Shown here piece after piece: positions 8,906 through 16,594 of a DNA stretch of 64,000 bases (its first letter is position 1; the number at the start of each line of letters is the position of its first letter). The notes under the pieces are model-generated. The model ran no database searches, had not been told where the DNA came from, and saw only the letters and a program-made list of their open reading frames with translations. The position numbers were made by a program, and so were the translations under genes. This stretch comes from an uncultured Lachnospiraceae bacterium (GTDB lineage: Bacteria; Bacillota; Clostridia; Lachnospirales; Lachnospiraceae): positions 44,196 to 108,195 of the forward strand of contig CAKRES010000008.1 of NCBI GenBank assembly GCA_934317845.1, written 5' to 3'.

Positions 8906-8935
8906 ATTATACCACAAAAAAACAGACTCCGTCAA
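8906..8935 (-). promoter_or_regulatory. Promoter of the cold-shock gene
   Basis: TTGACG (complement 8930-8935), 18-nt spacer, TATAAT (complement 8906-8911), with a TG one base away from the -10 box. Transcription would start about 55 nt before the csp ATG. Confidence 0.75.
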
Positions 8936-8962
8936 ACAATTTCCTATGTAAAATCTACTTTT

Positions 8963-9868
8963 TCAAAGCATCAGGACACGCTCTTTTTCGACATCATAAT
9001 AATAAATGTTTTCAGATAACACTTCCCCTTGAGAGACAGTTGTTTCATTTGCTTCCTTTACCATACTTTTAAAATACGAAACGCTCTGTCCCTCCTGCTC
9101 CGGAACAAGCAGCATTTCATGGATACTGCTCGGGAACAGATAAAAGCTGCCGTGTAATCGTTTGGCAACCTGCGATAGTAGCCCCTGATAGAGTACCACA
9201 CCGGCTCCGTTGACCCGCTGTTCGTTTGTCAGAACATACATTTTGCAGCTCAGTTCGCAAAGCTCCTCTGCAAGCGGTGCACCATCCATTTTCTTAAGCA
9301 ATTCGATCATATCATGACATTCCCATGGAAAGAGACGCTCTGTATTATTAAGTGCCACCTCATAAAGCTCCGGCACTGTAATGTTCCAAAGATGACATTC
9401 CCGGTGCGTGATCAGAGCCGAAGCGATCCCCACTTCATCCTGGTGCGCCAGCCAGCGAAACGTGATCGCGAGATCATGCCACATAATATACGGAGCATCC
9501 GTTAAAAGTTCCTTGTTCTTCTCATAATTTAACAGACGCAGGACAATATGTTCCTTCATCTGGGAATAGTCGGAGATCTGCTCCACATTCACCATCATAC
9601 TGCCACAGTGCATCCGGTAAAAACGAGCCATATCAGAAAGCAGATCCGAAAATGCCTCTCCTTCCTTATACCGCTGGTAATAATGATCTAAATAAATTGA
9701 TGGGGAACAGTTTTTTCCTTCCGGCAAGATTTGTAATGCCCATAGCCTGATCCCGTTGTTTTTCGTTACTTCATGCACATAAATCCGGGCATTTTCATAC
9801 TCAGGAAGCACTGTTAAGATCTGCTTGTGTACCATTTCCCGGAATTCTGTAAACGACTGTTTTTCCAT
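8963..9868 (-). CDS. DUF5688 family protein, function unknown
   Basis: This 301-residue protein matches my memory of the DUF5688 family, common in Lachnospiraceae. The recognisable N-terminal block contains VTKNNGIRLWALQI (about 34-47) and SPSIYLDHYYQRYKEGE (about 56-72). There is no signal peptide or transmembrane segment, so it is probably cytoplasmic. No catalytic motif is recognisable. It stands alone between csp and hisC. Such proteins resemble plasmid- or island-borne orphans in other genomes, but here it sits in ordinary-looking chromosome. Function is not assigned. Confidence 0.75.
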   Translation of the reverse strand: MEKQSFTEFREMVHKQILTVLPEYENARIYVHEVTKNNGIRLWALQILPEGKNCSPSIYLDHYYQRYKEGEAFSDLLSDMARFYRMHCGSMMVNVEQISDYSQMKEHIVLRLLNYEKNKELLTDAPYIMWHDLAITFRWLAHQDEVGIASALITHRECHLWNITVPELYEVALNNTERLFPWECHDMIELLKKMDGAPLAEELCELSCKMYVLTNEQRVNGAGVVLYQGLLSQVAKRLHGSFYLFPSSIHEMLLVPEQEGQSVSYFKSMVKEANETTVSQGEVLSENIYYYDVEKERVLML

Positions 9869-9985
9869 AATCCTCCTCGTTCATCTGCCTTCGTCAAGGC
9901 TCATTTTGCGTGCATGCATCACATATTTTTATTATAGGCTCTCATGGCAGTCCTGTCCAAAACTTTGTCGTTGTCAGACACAGTC

Positions 9986-10022
9986 GAAAAAAAACGAAAC
10001 AATGGAAAAATCCACTGTTTCG
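9986..10022 (-). terminator. Terminator after hisC
   Basis: On the minus strand, arms CGAAACAGTGG and CCATTGTTTCG (one G-U pair, 6-nt loop) are followed by an uninterrupted run of T residues (complement 9986-9994). This is a strong intrinsic terminator for the aminotransferase-hisC unit. Confidence 0.85.
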
Positions 10023-10048
10023 TGTCGAATATTACAGAATGACTGGAA

Positions 10049-10075
10049 GATAAGTCGAAGTCACTTCGACTTATC
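10049..10075. repeat. Perfect 12-bp inverted repeat next to the hisC stop
   Basis: GATAAGTCGAAG (10049-10060) and its exact complement (10064-10075) flank a 3-nt loop, immediately after the hisC stop. There is no T-run after it on the minus strand, so it is probably a 3'-end stabilising hairpin rather than the terminator, which lies about 40 nt further on. Confidence 0.7.
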
Positions 10076-10076
10076 T

Positions 10077-11126
10077 TTAGTTTAAATATGCTTTTAAGAA
10101 ATCTAAAAAAGCGTGCATTTCTTCATCGGTTCCGATCGTAATACGCAGATAGTTGTCGATGCGCGGTTTGTCAAAGTATCGCACGTAGATATGCTTCTTC
10201 CTCGCTGCCTCGAATATATCCCTTGCTTTCGCAGTTTTGTGAGTAACAAATAAAAAGTTGGAACTGCTGTCTTCAAATACAAATCCCAGTTTTCTCATCT
10301 CTTCACTAAACCATTTGCGTGTATCCATGATCTTTTGGACATGCTCTTTAAAATATGGCTCATCCTCTAAAGATGCTACACCGAGCGTGATGGCGGCCTG
10401 ATTCATTGTATAGGAATTATAAGACTGCTTCACATCATTCAATGCCTTTATCAGGTCTTTGCTTCCCATGCAGTAACCAATCCTCATTCCGGCCAAAGAA
10501 CGGGATTTGGAATAAGTACGTACCACTAAAAGATTGTCATACCGTGAAAGAAGCGGCAGTGCACTTTCTCCACCAAAGTCAATGTAAGCTTCATCCACGA
10601 TCACAACACTATCCGGATTGTTCTTCACGATCTCCTCTACAAACGATATCGGTTCTAATATTCCAGTTGGTGCATTGGGATTTGGAAATACAATACCGCC
10701 ATTCGGCATTAGATAATCATCTAACCTCAAATGGAACTGCTCATCCAGCGGTTGTTTCGCATACGGGATCCGGAACAGATCTGCCCATACATCGTAAAAA
10801 GAATAAGTGATATCCGGAAACAGAATTGGTTTATCTGAATTAAAAAAGGTCAAAAAGCTCATCGCAAGAACATCATCTGATCCTACTCCGACAAATACCT
10901 GCTCATCCTGAAGCCCATGATATTCTGCCAGTGCATGCACCAACTTCGATACCGTTGGATCCGGATACAAGCGCAGTCGTTCGATCGAAGTACGCATTTC
11001 TTCTACCTTTGGTGATGGCGGGTATGGATTCTCATTGGTGTTTAATTTGATCACATCGTTCTCTTTGGGCTGTTCTCCCGGAACATAAGGAGTCACTTTC
11101 CGGATATTGTCTTTCCATTTCTGCAT
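10077..11126 (-). CDS. hisC: Histidinol-phosphate aminotransferase
   Basis: HisC transfers an amino group from glutamate to imidazole-acetol phosphate in histidine synthesis. The 349-residue class I/II aminotransferase begins with the family signature around LNTNENPYPPSP (28-39), has NPNAPTG at 149-155 and the PLP lysine at Lys207 in YSKSRSLAG. The length is typical. It lies outside any his cluster and 41 nt downstream of another aminotransferase, with a perfect AT-rich inverted repeat in between. A role in histidine synthesis is the family default; a broader aromatic aminotransferase role is possible given the lack of his neighbours. Confidence 0.9.
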   Translation of the reverse strand: MQKWKDNIRKVTPYVPGEQPKENDVIKLNTNENPYPPSPKVEEMRTSIERLRLYPDPTVSKLVHALAEYHGLQDEQVFVGVGSDDVLAMSFLTFFNSDKPILFPDITYSFYDVWADLFRIPYAKQPLDEQFHLRLDDYLMPNGGIVFPNPNAPTGILEPISFVEEIVKNNPDSVVIVDEAYIDFGGESALPLLSRYDNLLVVRTYSKSRSLAGMRIGYCMGSKDLIKALNDVKQSYNSYTMNQAAITLGVASLEDEPYFKEHVQKIMDTRKWFSEEMRKLGFVFEDSSSNFLFVTHKTAKARDIFEAARKKHIYVRYFDKPRIDNYLRITIGTDEEMHAFLDFLKAYLN

Positions 11127-11141
11127 TTGTCTACCTCCATA

Positions 11142-11161
11142 TATTAGATAACTATCTAATA
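11142..11161. promoter_or_regulatory. AT-rich inverted repeat upstream of hisC, possible operator
   Basis: TATTAGATA and its exact complement TATCTAATA flank two bases, in the 41-nt gap between the aminotransferase stop and hisC. The repeat directly precedes the hisC Shine-Dalgarno. It could be an operator or a small mRNA hairpin; no regulator is identified. Confidence 0.5.
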
Positions 11162-11167
11162 TCCATT

Positions 11168-12361
11168 CTAACCTCTGTATTCTTTCATCAGTTTTTCAAA
11201 CAACGGGAGTGCGCGTTCTACTCTTTCCGTTGGTACACAGTACGACAAGCGGAAATGTCCCTTGCAGGAGAAGCTGTCACTCGGAACCAGCAACAGGTCA
11301 TACGCCTGCGCCCGCTTGCAAAATGCCCCGGCATCCTCTTCTAAACATTTCGGGAAAATGTAAAATGTACCATCCGGTTTCACTACAGAATAGCCCATAT
11401 CCGTTAAACTGTCATATAAAATGTTTCGGTTCTTTTCATAAATTGAAATATCAGAAACCTCATTCACGCAATCACGCACTACCATCTGGAACATGGACGG
11501 TACACCAACGTAACCAAGCTCCCTTGCCACTGCTCCGATCGTTCCAAACATCAGATCTGCATCAGCAATCTCGTCCGTAAACGCAATATATCCCACACGT
11601 TCTCCCGGAAGGGACAGGGATTTGCTGTAAGAATAACATACCAGTGTGTTTTTGTAATACTTTGGTACATAAGGCACTGTCTTTTTGTCAAACACGATCT
11701 CACGATACGGTTCATCAGAAATGATATAGATCGCCCGACCGTATTTATTGCTGGCTTCTTCCAAAACAGCAGCCAGCTTCTGAATCGTTTCTTCTGAATA
11801 AACAACACCGGTTGGATTGTTCGGACTGTTGATGATAACTGCTCTTGTATGTTCATTGATGCTCTGCTCTAATGCCGTAAAATTGATCTGAAAATCAGAA
11901 GGATCTGCGCTCACCTCAGTCACTTTTACGCCTGCCCCTTCAATAAAACATTTGTACTCCGGAAAATATGGTGCACAGACAATGATCTCATCCCCGCATC
12001 CGGCATCCGCTAACACACGGAAGCACAGAGAAATTGCTCCTGCCGCACCGATCGTCATAAAAATATTATTTTTGTGATAGCTCATACCATACCGGGCATT
12101 TAAGTTATCTGCGATCGCCTGTCTGGTATCGTCATATCCTACGGCGCTTGGATAGCCATGTAAAAAACAAGGATCCTCGGTATTTAACAGGCGGATCGCT
12201 GTTTCATTCACGGCAGCAGGTGCCGGAACGCTTGGATTTCCAATACTGAAATCAAATACATTTTCTGCTCCGACAACTGCGGCACGCTGTTTTCCATATT
12301 CAAAGATCTCACGGATGACAGAGCTTTGTCCTGCCACCTTTGCATATTTTTGTGCTAACAT
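11168..12361 (-). CDS. Class I pyridoxal-phosphate aminotransferase
   Basis: This 397-residue fold-type I aminotransferase resembles aspartate/aromatic aminotransferases of Clostridia. It has the NNPTG motif at 181-185, DEPYRE at about 216-221 and the PLP lysine at Lys247 in SYSKSLSLPGERVG. The N-terminus (SIGNPSVPAP) is typical of the group. The start is supported by an AAGGAGG sequence. It lies 26 nt from the upstream flavin-binding protein and 41 nt before hisC, suggesting one transcript. The substrate cannot be deduced; aspartate, tyrosine or phenylalanine are the usual candidates. Confidence 0.87.
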   Translation of the reverse strand: MLAQKYAKVAGQSSVIREIFEYGKQRAAVVGAENVFDFSIGNPSVPAPAAVNETAIRLLNTEDPCFLHGYPSAVGYDDTRQAIADNLNARYGMSYHKNNIFMTIGAAGAISLCFRVLADAGCGDEIIVCAPYFPEYKCFIEGAGVKVTEVSADPSDFQINFTALEQSINEHTRAVIINSPNNPTGVVYSEETIQKLAAVLEEASNKYGRAIYIISDEPYREIVFDKKTVPYVPKYYKNTLVCYSYSKSLSLPGERVGYIAFTDEIADADLMFGTIGAVARELGYVGVPSMFQMVVRDCVNEVSDISIYEKNRNILYDSLTDMGYSVVKPDGTFYIFPKCLEEDAGAFCKRAQAYDLLLVPSDSFSCKGHFRLSYCVPTERVERALPLFEKLMKEYRG

Positions 12362-12387
12362 AATCTTCCTCCTTGGCTTTTTATCTC

Positions 12388-12888
12388 TTACTGCACCATC
12401 ACTTTTTTAATCTCTGCAATATAATAGCGGTGGTAATCCTTGTTCGGGTAATTGATCGCATCATTTTCCTTTTCTAAGAAGGTATCCGGATCAATGTCTC
12501 CCTCACAGAGCTTTTTGCAGACCAATACCATCTGTGCTTCCTTGACATAAGGTACACCGTCTTCAAAGGCTTTCGTAATACCTGCTGCCTCAAATTTATC
12601 TGCTACGTCTCTTCCGGATTTGGCGCCGCAGTATTTCAATGCCTCACGGAATTCTTCCGGCAATACACTGATGGAAAAGCAGTCACAGGCATCGATAAAT
12701 TCCTTCGTATAACGCTGTGGACGAATGTAGATCGTAGCGGTTGGTTTGTTCCAGAAAATGCCAAAACCGCCCCAGCTTACAGTCATGGTGTTGCATTTTT
12801 CTTCCGTTCCGGCAGAAACCAACGCCCATTTGTCTTTTAATACATCGAATAAATTGTCCTTGATCTCACTTACTGTAATTTCTTTCAT
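12388..12888 (-). CDS. Flavin reductase-like FMN-binding protein
   Basis: The 166-residue protein matches the flavin reductase-like / flavoredoxin family, split-barrel FMN-binding proteins. Telling parts are TMTVSWGGFGIFWNKP (about 34-49), YIRPQRYTKEF (about 54-64) and FSISVLPEEFREALKYCGAKSG (family block about 72-93). It is expected to be cytoplasmic and to act as an FMN-dependent reductase or electron carrier. A good GGAGG precedes the ATG. It heads the apparent unit with the following aminotransferase and hisC, without an obvious metabolic link. The exact reaction is unknown. Confidence 0.85.
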   Translation of the reverse strand: MKEITVSEIKDNLFDVLKDKWALVSAGTEEKCNTMTVSWGGFGIFWNKPTATIYIRPQRYTKEFIDACDCFSISVLPEEFREALKYCGAKSGRDVADKFEAAGITKAFEDGVPYVKEAQMVLVCKKLCEGDIDPDTFLEKENDAINYPNKDYHRYYIAEIKKVMVQ

Positions 12889-12982
12889 GGTAAGATTCCT
12901 CCTTTATTTCCTTCCTAGATAAGGAAAGCCTTTAAACTACTTTATGCAAATAGTCTAAAAGCTTACCTGATTACTTATATGA

Positions 12983-14719
12983 TTAATCTCGCACTTTTAT
13001 GTGAACCTCCCGAAGCTGCATCTCAGATACTTCGTTTGGTGCGCCACACATGAGATCCTGTGCATTACCATTCATTGGGAATGGAATGATCTCACGGATA
13101 TTCTCTTCATTGCGCAAAAGCATGATCATACGATCGACACCAGGAGCCATACCTGCATGTGGTGGTGCTCCAAACTGGAACGCATGATACAGTGCTCCGA
13201 ACTTGTTCTTTAAATCTTCCTCGGTATATCCGGCAATCTCAAATGCCTTGATCATAATATCAAGGTTATGGTTTCTGACAGCACCGGAAGAAAGCTCAAT
13301 ACCGTTACATACGATATCATACTGATATGCTAAAATATCCTCCGGATCTTTTTCTGTTAAAGCAGCAAGACCGCCCTGCGGCATAGAGAATGGGTTATGG
13401 GTAAAGATATACTTTTTCTCTTCCTTGTCATACTCATACATTGGGAAGTCGTTGATATAGCAGAACCGGTAAGCGTTCTTATCAACGAGATCCAGACGCT
13501 CGCCAAGCTCGGTACGGATCTGTCCGGCATAAAGAGATGCCAGCTTTTCATTGTCAGCAATAAAGAAGATCGTATCTCCTGCCTGAAGCCCGGCAAGATT
13601 CTTCATCTCTTCCTTCATATCATCCGGAATAAATTTATCGATTGGTCCTTTGTAGGAAAGATCTTCCAACACTTCCAGATAACCTAATCCACCCATACCA
13701 ATGCTCTGTGCATATTTCAACAGCTTCTCATGCTGTCCTTTGGAAAGTTTGGCATGTACGTTGATCGCACGAACTGTCTTTTTATGAAATGGTTTAAAAG
13801 TACATCTCTGGAAGAACTCCGTTACATCTAAAATACGAAGCGGATTTCTAAGATCCGGCTTATCTGTACCAAACTCTAACATTGCCTGTTTATAACTGAT
13901 GATCGGATAAGGTGCTTTTGTTACTTCATAGCCTTCCGGCGCAAACTTCTCGAATGTAGCAGTCAATACTTCCTCACCAATCTTGAACACATCTTCCTGT
14001 GTAGCAAAACTCATCTCAAAATCCAACTGATAGAACTCTCCCGGTGAACGGTCTGCTCTGGCATCCTCATCACGAAAGCATGGCGCGATCTGGAAATACT
14101 TATCTACACCGGACACCATCAAAAGCTGCTTATACTGCTGTGGTGCCTGTGGCAGTGCATAAAATTTACCTTTATATTTACGGGATGGTACAATATAATC
14201 TCTGGCACCTTCAGGAGAAGACGCGCAAAGGATCGGTGTCTGCATCTCCAAAAATCCCATGCCGGTCATTTTTTCACGCAGGAAACTGATCACTTTGGAA
14301 CGAAATACCATATTGTCCATGACCTTTTTATTTCTAAGATCCAGATAACGATACTTCAAACGCAGATCTTCTCTGGTTTCCTTTGATGTCATCACTTCAA
14401 AAGGAAGCTGCTGATATACCTTGCCAAGTACCTCTACCTTCTGTGCCTCTAACTCGATCGTACCAGTCGGGATCTTCGGATTAAAGGTCTCCTCATCACG
14501 ATGCTCCATCTTACCTGAAACGCTGATACAATCTTCCTTATTCAATCCATCTAACAATGACGTATCCCGCATTACAACCTGTAATACACCATACATATCT
14601 CTTAAGTCGATGAACGAAACACCACCATGGTCACGAATGTTCTCGATCCATCCGGCCACCTGAATCTCTGATCCCACATCGCTCTCGCTGATCTGGTTCA
14701 ATAATCTGTCACGATACAT
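12983..14719 (-). CDS. aspS: Aspartate-tRNA ligase
   Basis: Aspartyl-tRNA synthetase of the bacterial class IIb type. The N-terminal OB anticodon-binding domain covers about residues 1-105. The catalytic core contains motif 2 (CFRDEDARADRSPGEF), a bacterial GAD insertion domain (about 300-410) and motif 3 near GVDRMIMLL. A longer in-frame reading exists upstream, but AAAGGAG is correctly spaced only before the ATG at 14717-14719, giving 578 residues, so I use that start. A sigma-A promoter lies about 60 nt upstream. It probably forms a single-gene unit. Confidence 0.97.
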   Translation of the reverse strand: MYRDRLLNQISESDVGSEIQVAGWIENIRDHGGVSFIDLRDMYGVLQVVMRDTSLLDGLNKEDCISVSGKMEHRDEETFNPKIPTGTIELEAQKVEVLGKVYQQLPFEVMTSKETREDLRLKYRYLDLRNKKVMDNMVFRSKVISFLREKMTGMGFLEMQTPILCASSPEGARDYIVPSRKYKGKFYALPQAPQQYKQLLMVSGVDKYFQIAPCFRDEDARADRSPGEFYQLDFEMSFATQEDVFKIGEEVLTATFEKFAPEGYEVTKAPYPIISYKQAMLEFGTDKPDLRNPLRILDVTEFFQRCTFKPFHKKTVRAINVHAKLSKGQHEKLLKYAQSIGMGGLGYLEVLEDLSYKGPIDKFIPDDMKEEMKNLAGLQAGDTIFFIADNEKLASLYAGQIRTELGERLDLVDKNAYRFCYINDFPMYEYDKEEKKYIFTHNPFSMPQGGLAALTEKDPEDILAYQYDIVCNGIELSSGAVRNHNLDIMIKAFEIAGYTEEDLKNKFGALYHAFQFGAPPHAGMAPGVDRMIMLLRNEENIREIIPFPMNGNAQDLMCGAPNEVSEMQLREVHIKVRD

Positions 14720-14777
14720 AGTTGTTTCTCTCCTTTGTTTTATGGCGCAATGCACCCAATTTTCCACAATTGGATTT

Positions 14778-14806
14778 ATTATATCGTTTTTTCACCAAAT
14801 AGTCAA
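14778..14806 (-). promoter_or_regulatory. Promoter of aspS
   Basis: TTGACT (complement 14801-14806), 17-nt spacer, TATAAT (complement 14778-14783), in the gap between the XRE-aminotransferase stop and aspS. Confidence 0.8.
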
Positions 14807-14814
14807 CGGGGGCA

Positions 14815-16305
14815 TTACTGATGATAGTAGGAGAAGAATTCTTTCATTTTTCCCATTGCTTCTTCCAATACTTCAATTCTTGGAAGGAATACGATACGGA
14901 AATGATCCGGAGCTCCCCAGTTAAAACCGCCACCATGTACGATCAACACTTTCTTTTCTTTTAACAGATCCAGTGCAAAACGCTCATCATCATGGATATT
15001 AAACTTTTTCGTATCGATCTTAGGGAAAATATAGAACCCTGCCTTTGGTTTCACTGCTGAAATACCCGGTATATCATTTAAAGCTCTGGTGATAAATTCT
15101 CTCTGTTCATAAATACGTCCCCCCGGTACGATATAATTCTGTACACTCTGGTAGCCACCCAGCGAAGTCTGCACAATAGACTGTGCCGGAACATTGGAAC
15201 AAAGGCGCATGTTGCTTAACATGTTGATTCCTTCAATATAATCTTTCGCGACTGCTTTATTACCGCTTAAGATCATCCAACCTACACGGAATCCGGCGAT
15301 CATATGTGACTTGGAAAGTCCGCTGAAAGTCACGCAGAACAGATCCGGTGCCAGTGAGGCAATAGAAAGATGTTCTTCCCCATCCATTACCAGGCGGTCA
15401 TAGATCTCATCGGAAAAGATCATAAGCTGATGTTCTCTCGCAATATCCACAATCTTCTGCAATACATCCTTGGGATAGAGAGCTCCCGTCGGATTATTCG
15501 GATTAATGATAACGATCGCCTTGGTACGATCCGTGATCTTCTTTTCAATATCATCCATATCCGGGTACCAGTCTGCATTCTCATCACACACATAATGTAC
15601 AACTTTTCCTCCTGCAAGCGTTGCACAGGCAGTCCAAAGCGGGTAATCCGGAGCAGGGATCAAAATTTCATCCCCATTCTCCAAAAGAGCCGACATACTC
15701 AGATTGATCAGCTCGCTCACTCCATTTCCGGTATAAATATCATCAATCGTTACATTAGGGATTTTTTTCAGCTGTGCATACTGCATGATCGCTTTTCTTG
15801 CAGAAAATAATCCTTTAGAAGCAGAGTATCCTTCACAATCTGTCAACTGGTGGCTCATATCATAGATCACTTCATCCGGTGCGCGGAATCCGAACGGTGC
15901 CGGATTTCCAATGTTCAATTTTAGTACCTGAATTCCCGATTGCTCCATATGTGCTGCCTCATCTACAACCGGTCCTCTCACATCGTACAACACATGATCC
16001 AGCTTGGATGATTTTTTAAACTCTCTCATACCTGATCCTCCCTTTTTTCTATCCATTTCTTTTTCTTCCTCTATTATGCCAGGCTGTTCTTCTGCCTTCA
16101 GCCACGTTTCGTCAACCTTTAATGTCTCTGCCAGAAAATGAAGCAATTCCGCTCGCGGCACCGTCTTTCCACTCACATACTGGCTGATATGGCTTTTACC
16201 AAGCTTTAAGCCTTTCTTTTCAGCCGCCCGGATCAAATCTACCTGTTTGATCCCCTGCTGCTGCATCGCCTGTTTTAAACGCATTGAAAATGTTTCTTTC
16301 TCCAT
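14815..16305 (-). CDS. XRE helix-turn-helix fused to AlaA-type aminotransferase
   Basis: This 496-residue protein joins an N-terminal XRE/Cro HTH (about 5-72, with HISQYVSGKTVPR) to a full fold-type I aminotransferase (about 93-496) resembling glutamate-pyruvate aminotransferase AlaA. It has NPNNPTG at 268-274 and PLP lysine Lys332 in GLSKSHMIAGFRVGW. The linker is charged then glycine-rich. The linker DNA is itself a perfect Shine-Dalgarno (AAGGGAGG, complement 16037-16044) 7 nt before an in-frame ATG at 16029 (Met93), so a free aminotransferase could also be made. The promoter -35 box overlaps one of four TTGAACTT repeats, suggesting autoregulation by the HTH. It is not MocR-type, which has a GntR HTH. 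Substrate alanine is inferred. Confidence 0.92.
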   Translation of the reverse strand: MEKETFSMRLKQAMQQQGIKQVDLIRAAEKKGLKLGKSHISQYVSGKTVPRAELLHFLAETLKVDETWLKAEEQPGIIEEEKEMDRKKGGSGMREFKKSSKLDHVLYDVRGPVVDEAAHMEQSGIQVLKLNIGNPAPFGFRAPDEVIYDMSHQLTDCEGYSASKGLFSARKAIMQYAQLKKIPNVTIDDIYTGNGVSELINLSMSALLENGDEILIPAPDYPLWTACATLAGGKVVHYVCDENADWYPDMDDIEKKITDRTKAIVIINPNNPTGALYPKDVLQKIVDIAREHQLMIFSDEIYDRLVMDGEEHLSIASLAPDLFCVTFSGLSKSHMIAGFRVGWMILSGNKAVAKDYIEGINMLSNMRLCSNVPAQSIVQTSLGGYQSVQNYIVPGGRIYEQREFITRALNDIPGISAVKPKAGFYIFPKIDTKKFNIHDDERFALDLLKEKKVLIVHGGGFNWGAPDHFRIVFLPRIEVLEEAMGKMKEFFSYYHQ

Positions 16306-16335
16306 TTCTGCGCTCCTTTCCGTTTTCTATTTCTG

Positions 16336-16364
16336 ATTGTAACACTCTATCAGGAAAAGTTCAA
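16336..16364 (-). promoter_or_regulatory. Promoter of the XRE-aminotransferase gene
   Basis: TTGAAC (complement 16359-16364), 17-nt spacer, TACAAT (complement 16336-16341). The -35 box is part of the first TTGAACTT repeat, so a protein bound there would block RNA polymerase. The predicted leader is about 25 nt. Confidence 0.8.
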
Positions 16365-16434
16365 TGTCTTTCTGTTAAAAGTTCAATTTTATTTTCTTAA
16401 AGTTCAACGTAAAAAACATGAAAGGGAAGTTCAA
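16357..16434 (-). promoter_or_regulatory. Four phased TTGAACTT repeats, probable operator array
   Basis: The octamer TTGAACTT on the minus strand (AAGTTCAA on the plus strand) occurs exactly four times: 16357-16364, 16379-16386, 16400-16407 and 16427-16434. Start-to-start spacings are 22, 21 and 27 bp, so the first three lie on one DNA face. The array lies between the promoter of the HTH-aminotransferase and that of the divergent chemoreceptor. That the HTH domain binds here is inference. Confidence 0.75.
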
Positions 16435-16501
16435 TTTTGCCCACCAATCACTTTTTGTCAGATTATAAAAGCTTTTTTACATAAAAAATGGACTCGTCCT
16501 C

Positions 16502-16530
16502 TTGCACCTTTACTATTCAAATGTTATAAT
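16502..16530 (+). promoter_or_regulatory. Promoter of the chemoreceptor gene
   Basis: TTGCAC (16502-16507), 17-nt spacer, TATAAT (16525-16530). This is a sigma-A pattern; no sigma-D (flagellar) consensus was seen. Confidence 0.8.
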
Positions 16531-16549
16531 TATATACAAATTTATGTCA

Positions 16550-16576
16550 GGTTCTTGTATATATTCAACAAGAACC
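16550..16576 (+). repeat. 5'-UTR hairpin before the chemoreceptor gene
   Basis: GGTTCTTG and its exact complement CAAGAACC enclose an 11-nt AT-rich loop, between the -10 box and the AGGAGGG ribosome-binding site. It may protect the 5' end or modulate translation. There is no T-run, so it is not a terminator. Confidence 0.55.
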
Positions 16577-16594
16577 ACACAGGAGGGATAATAT

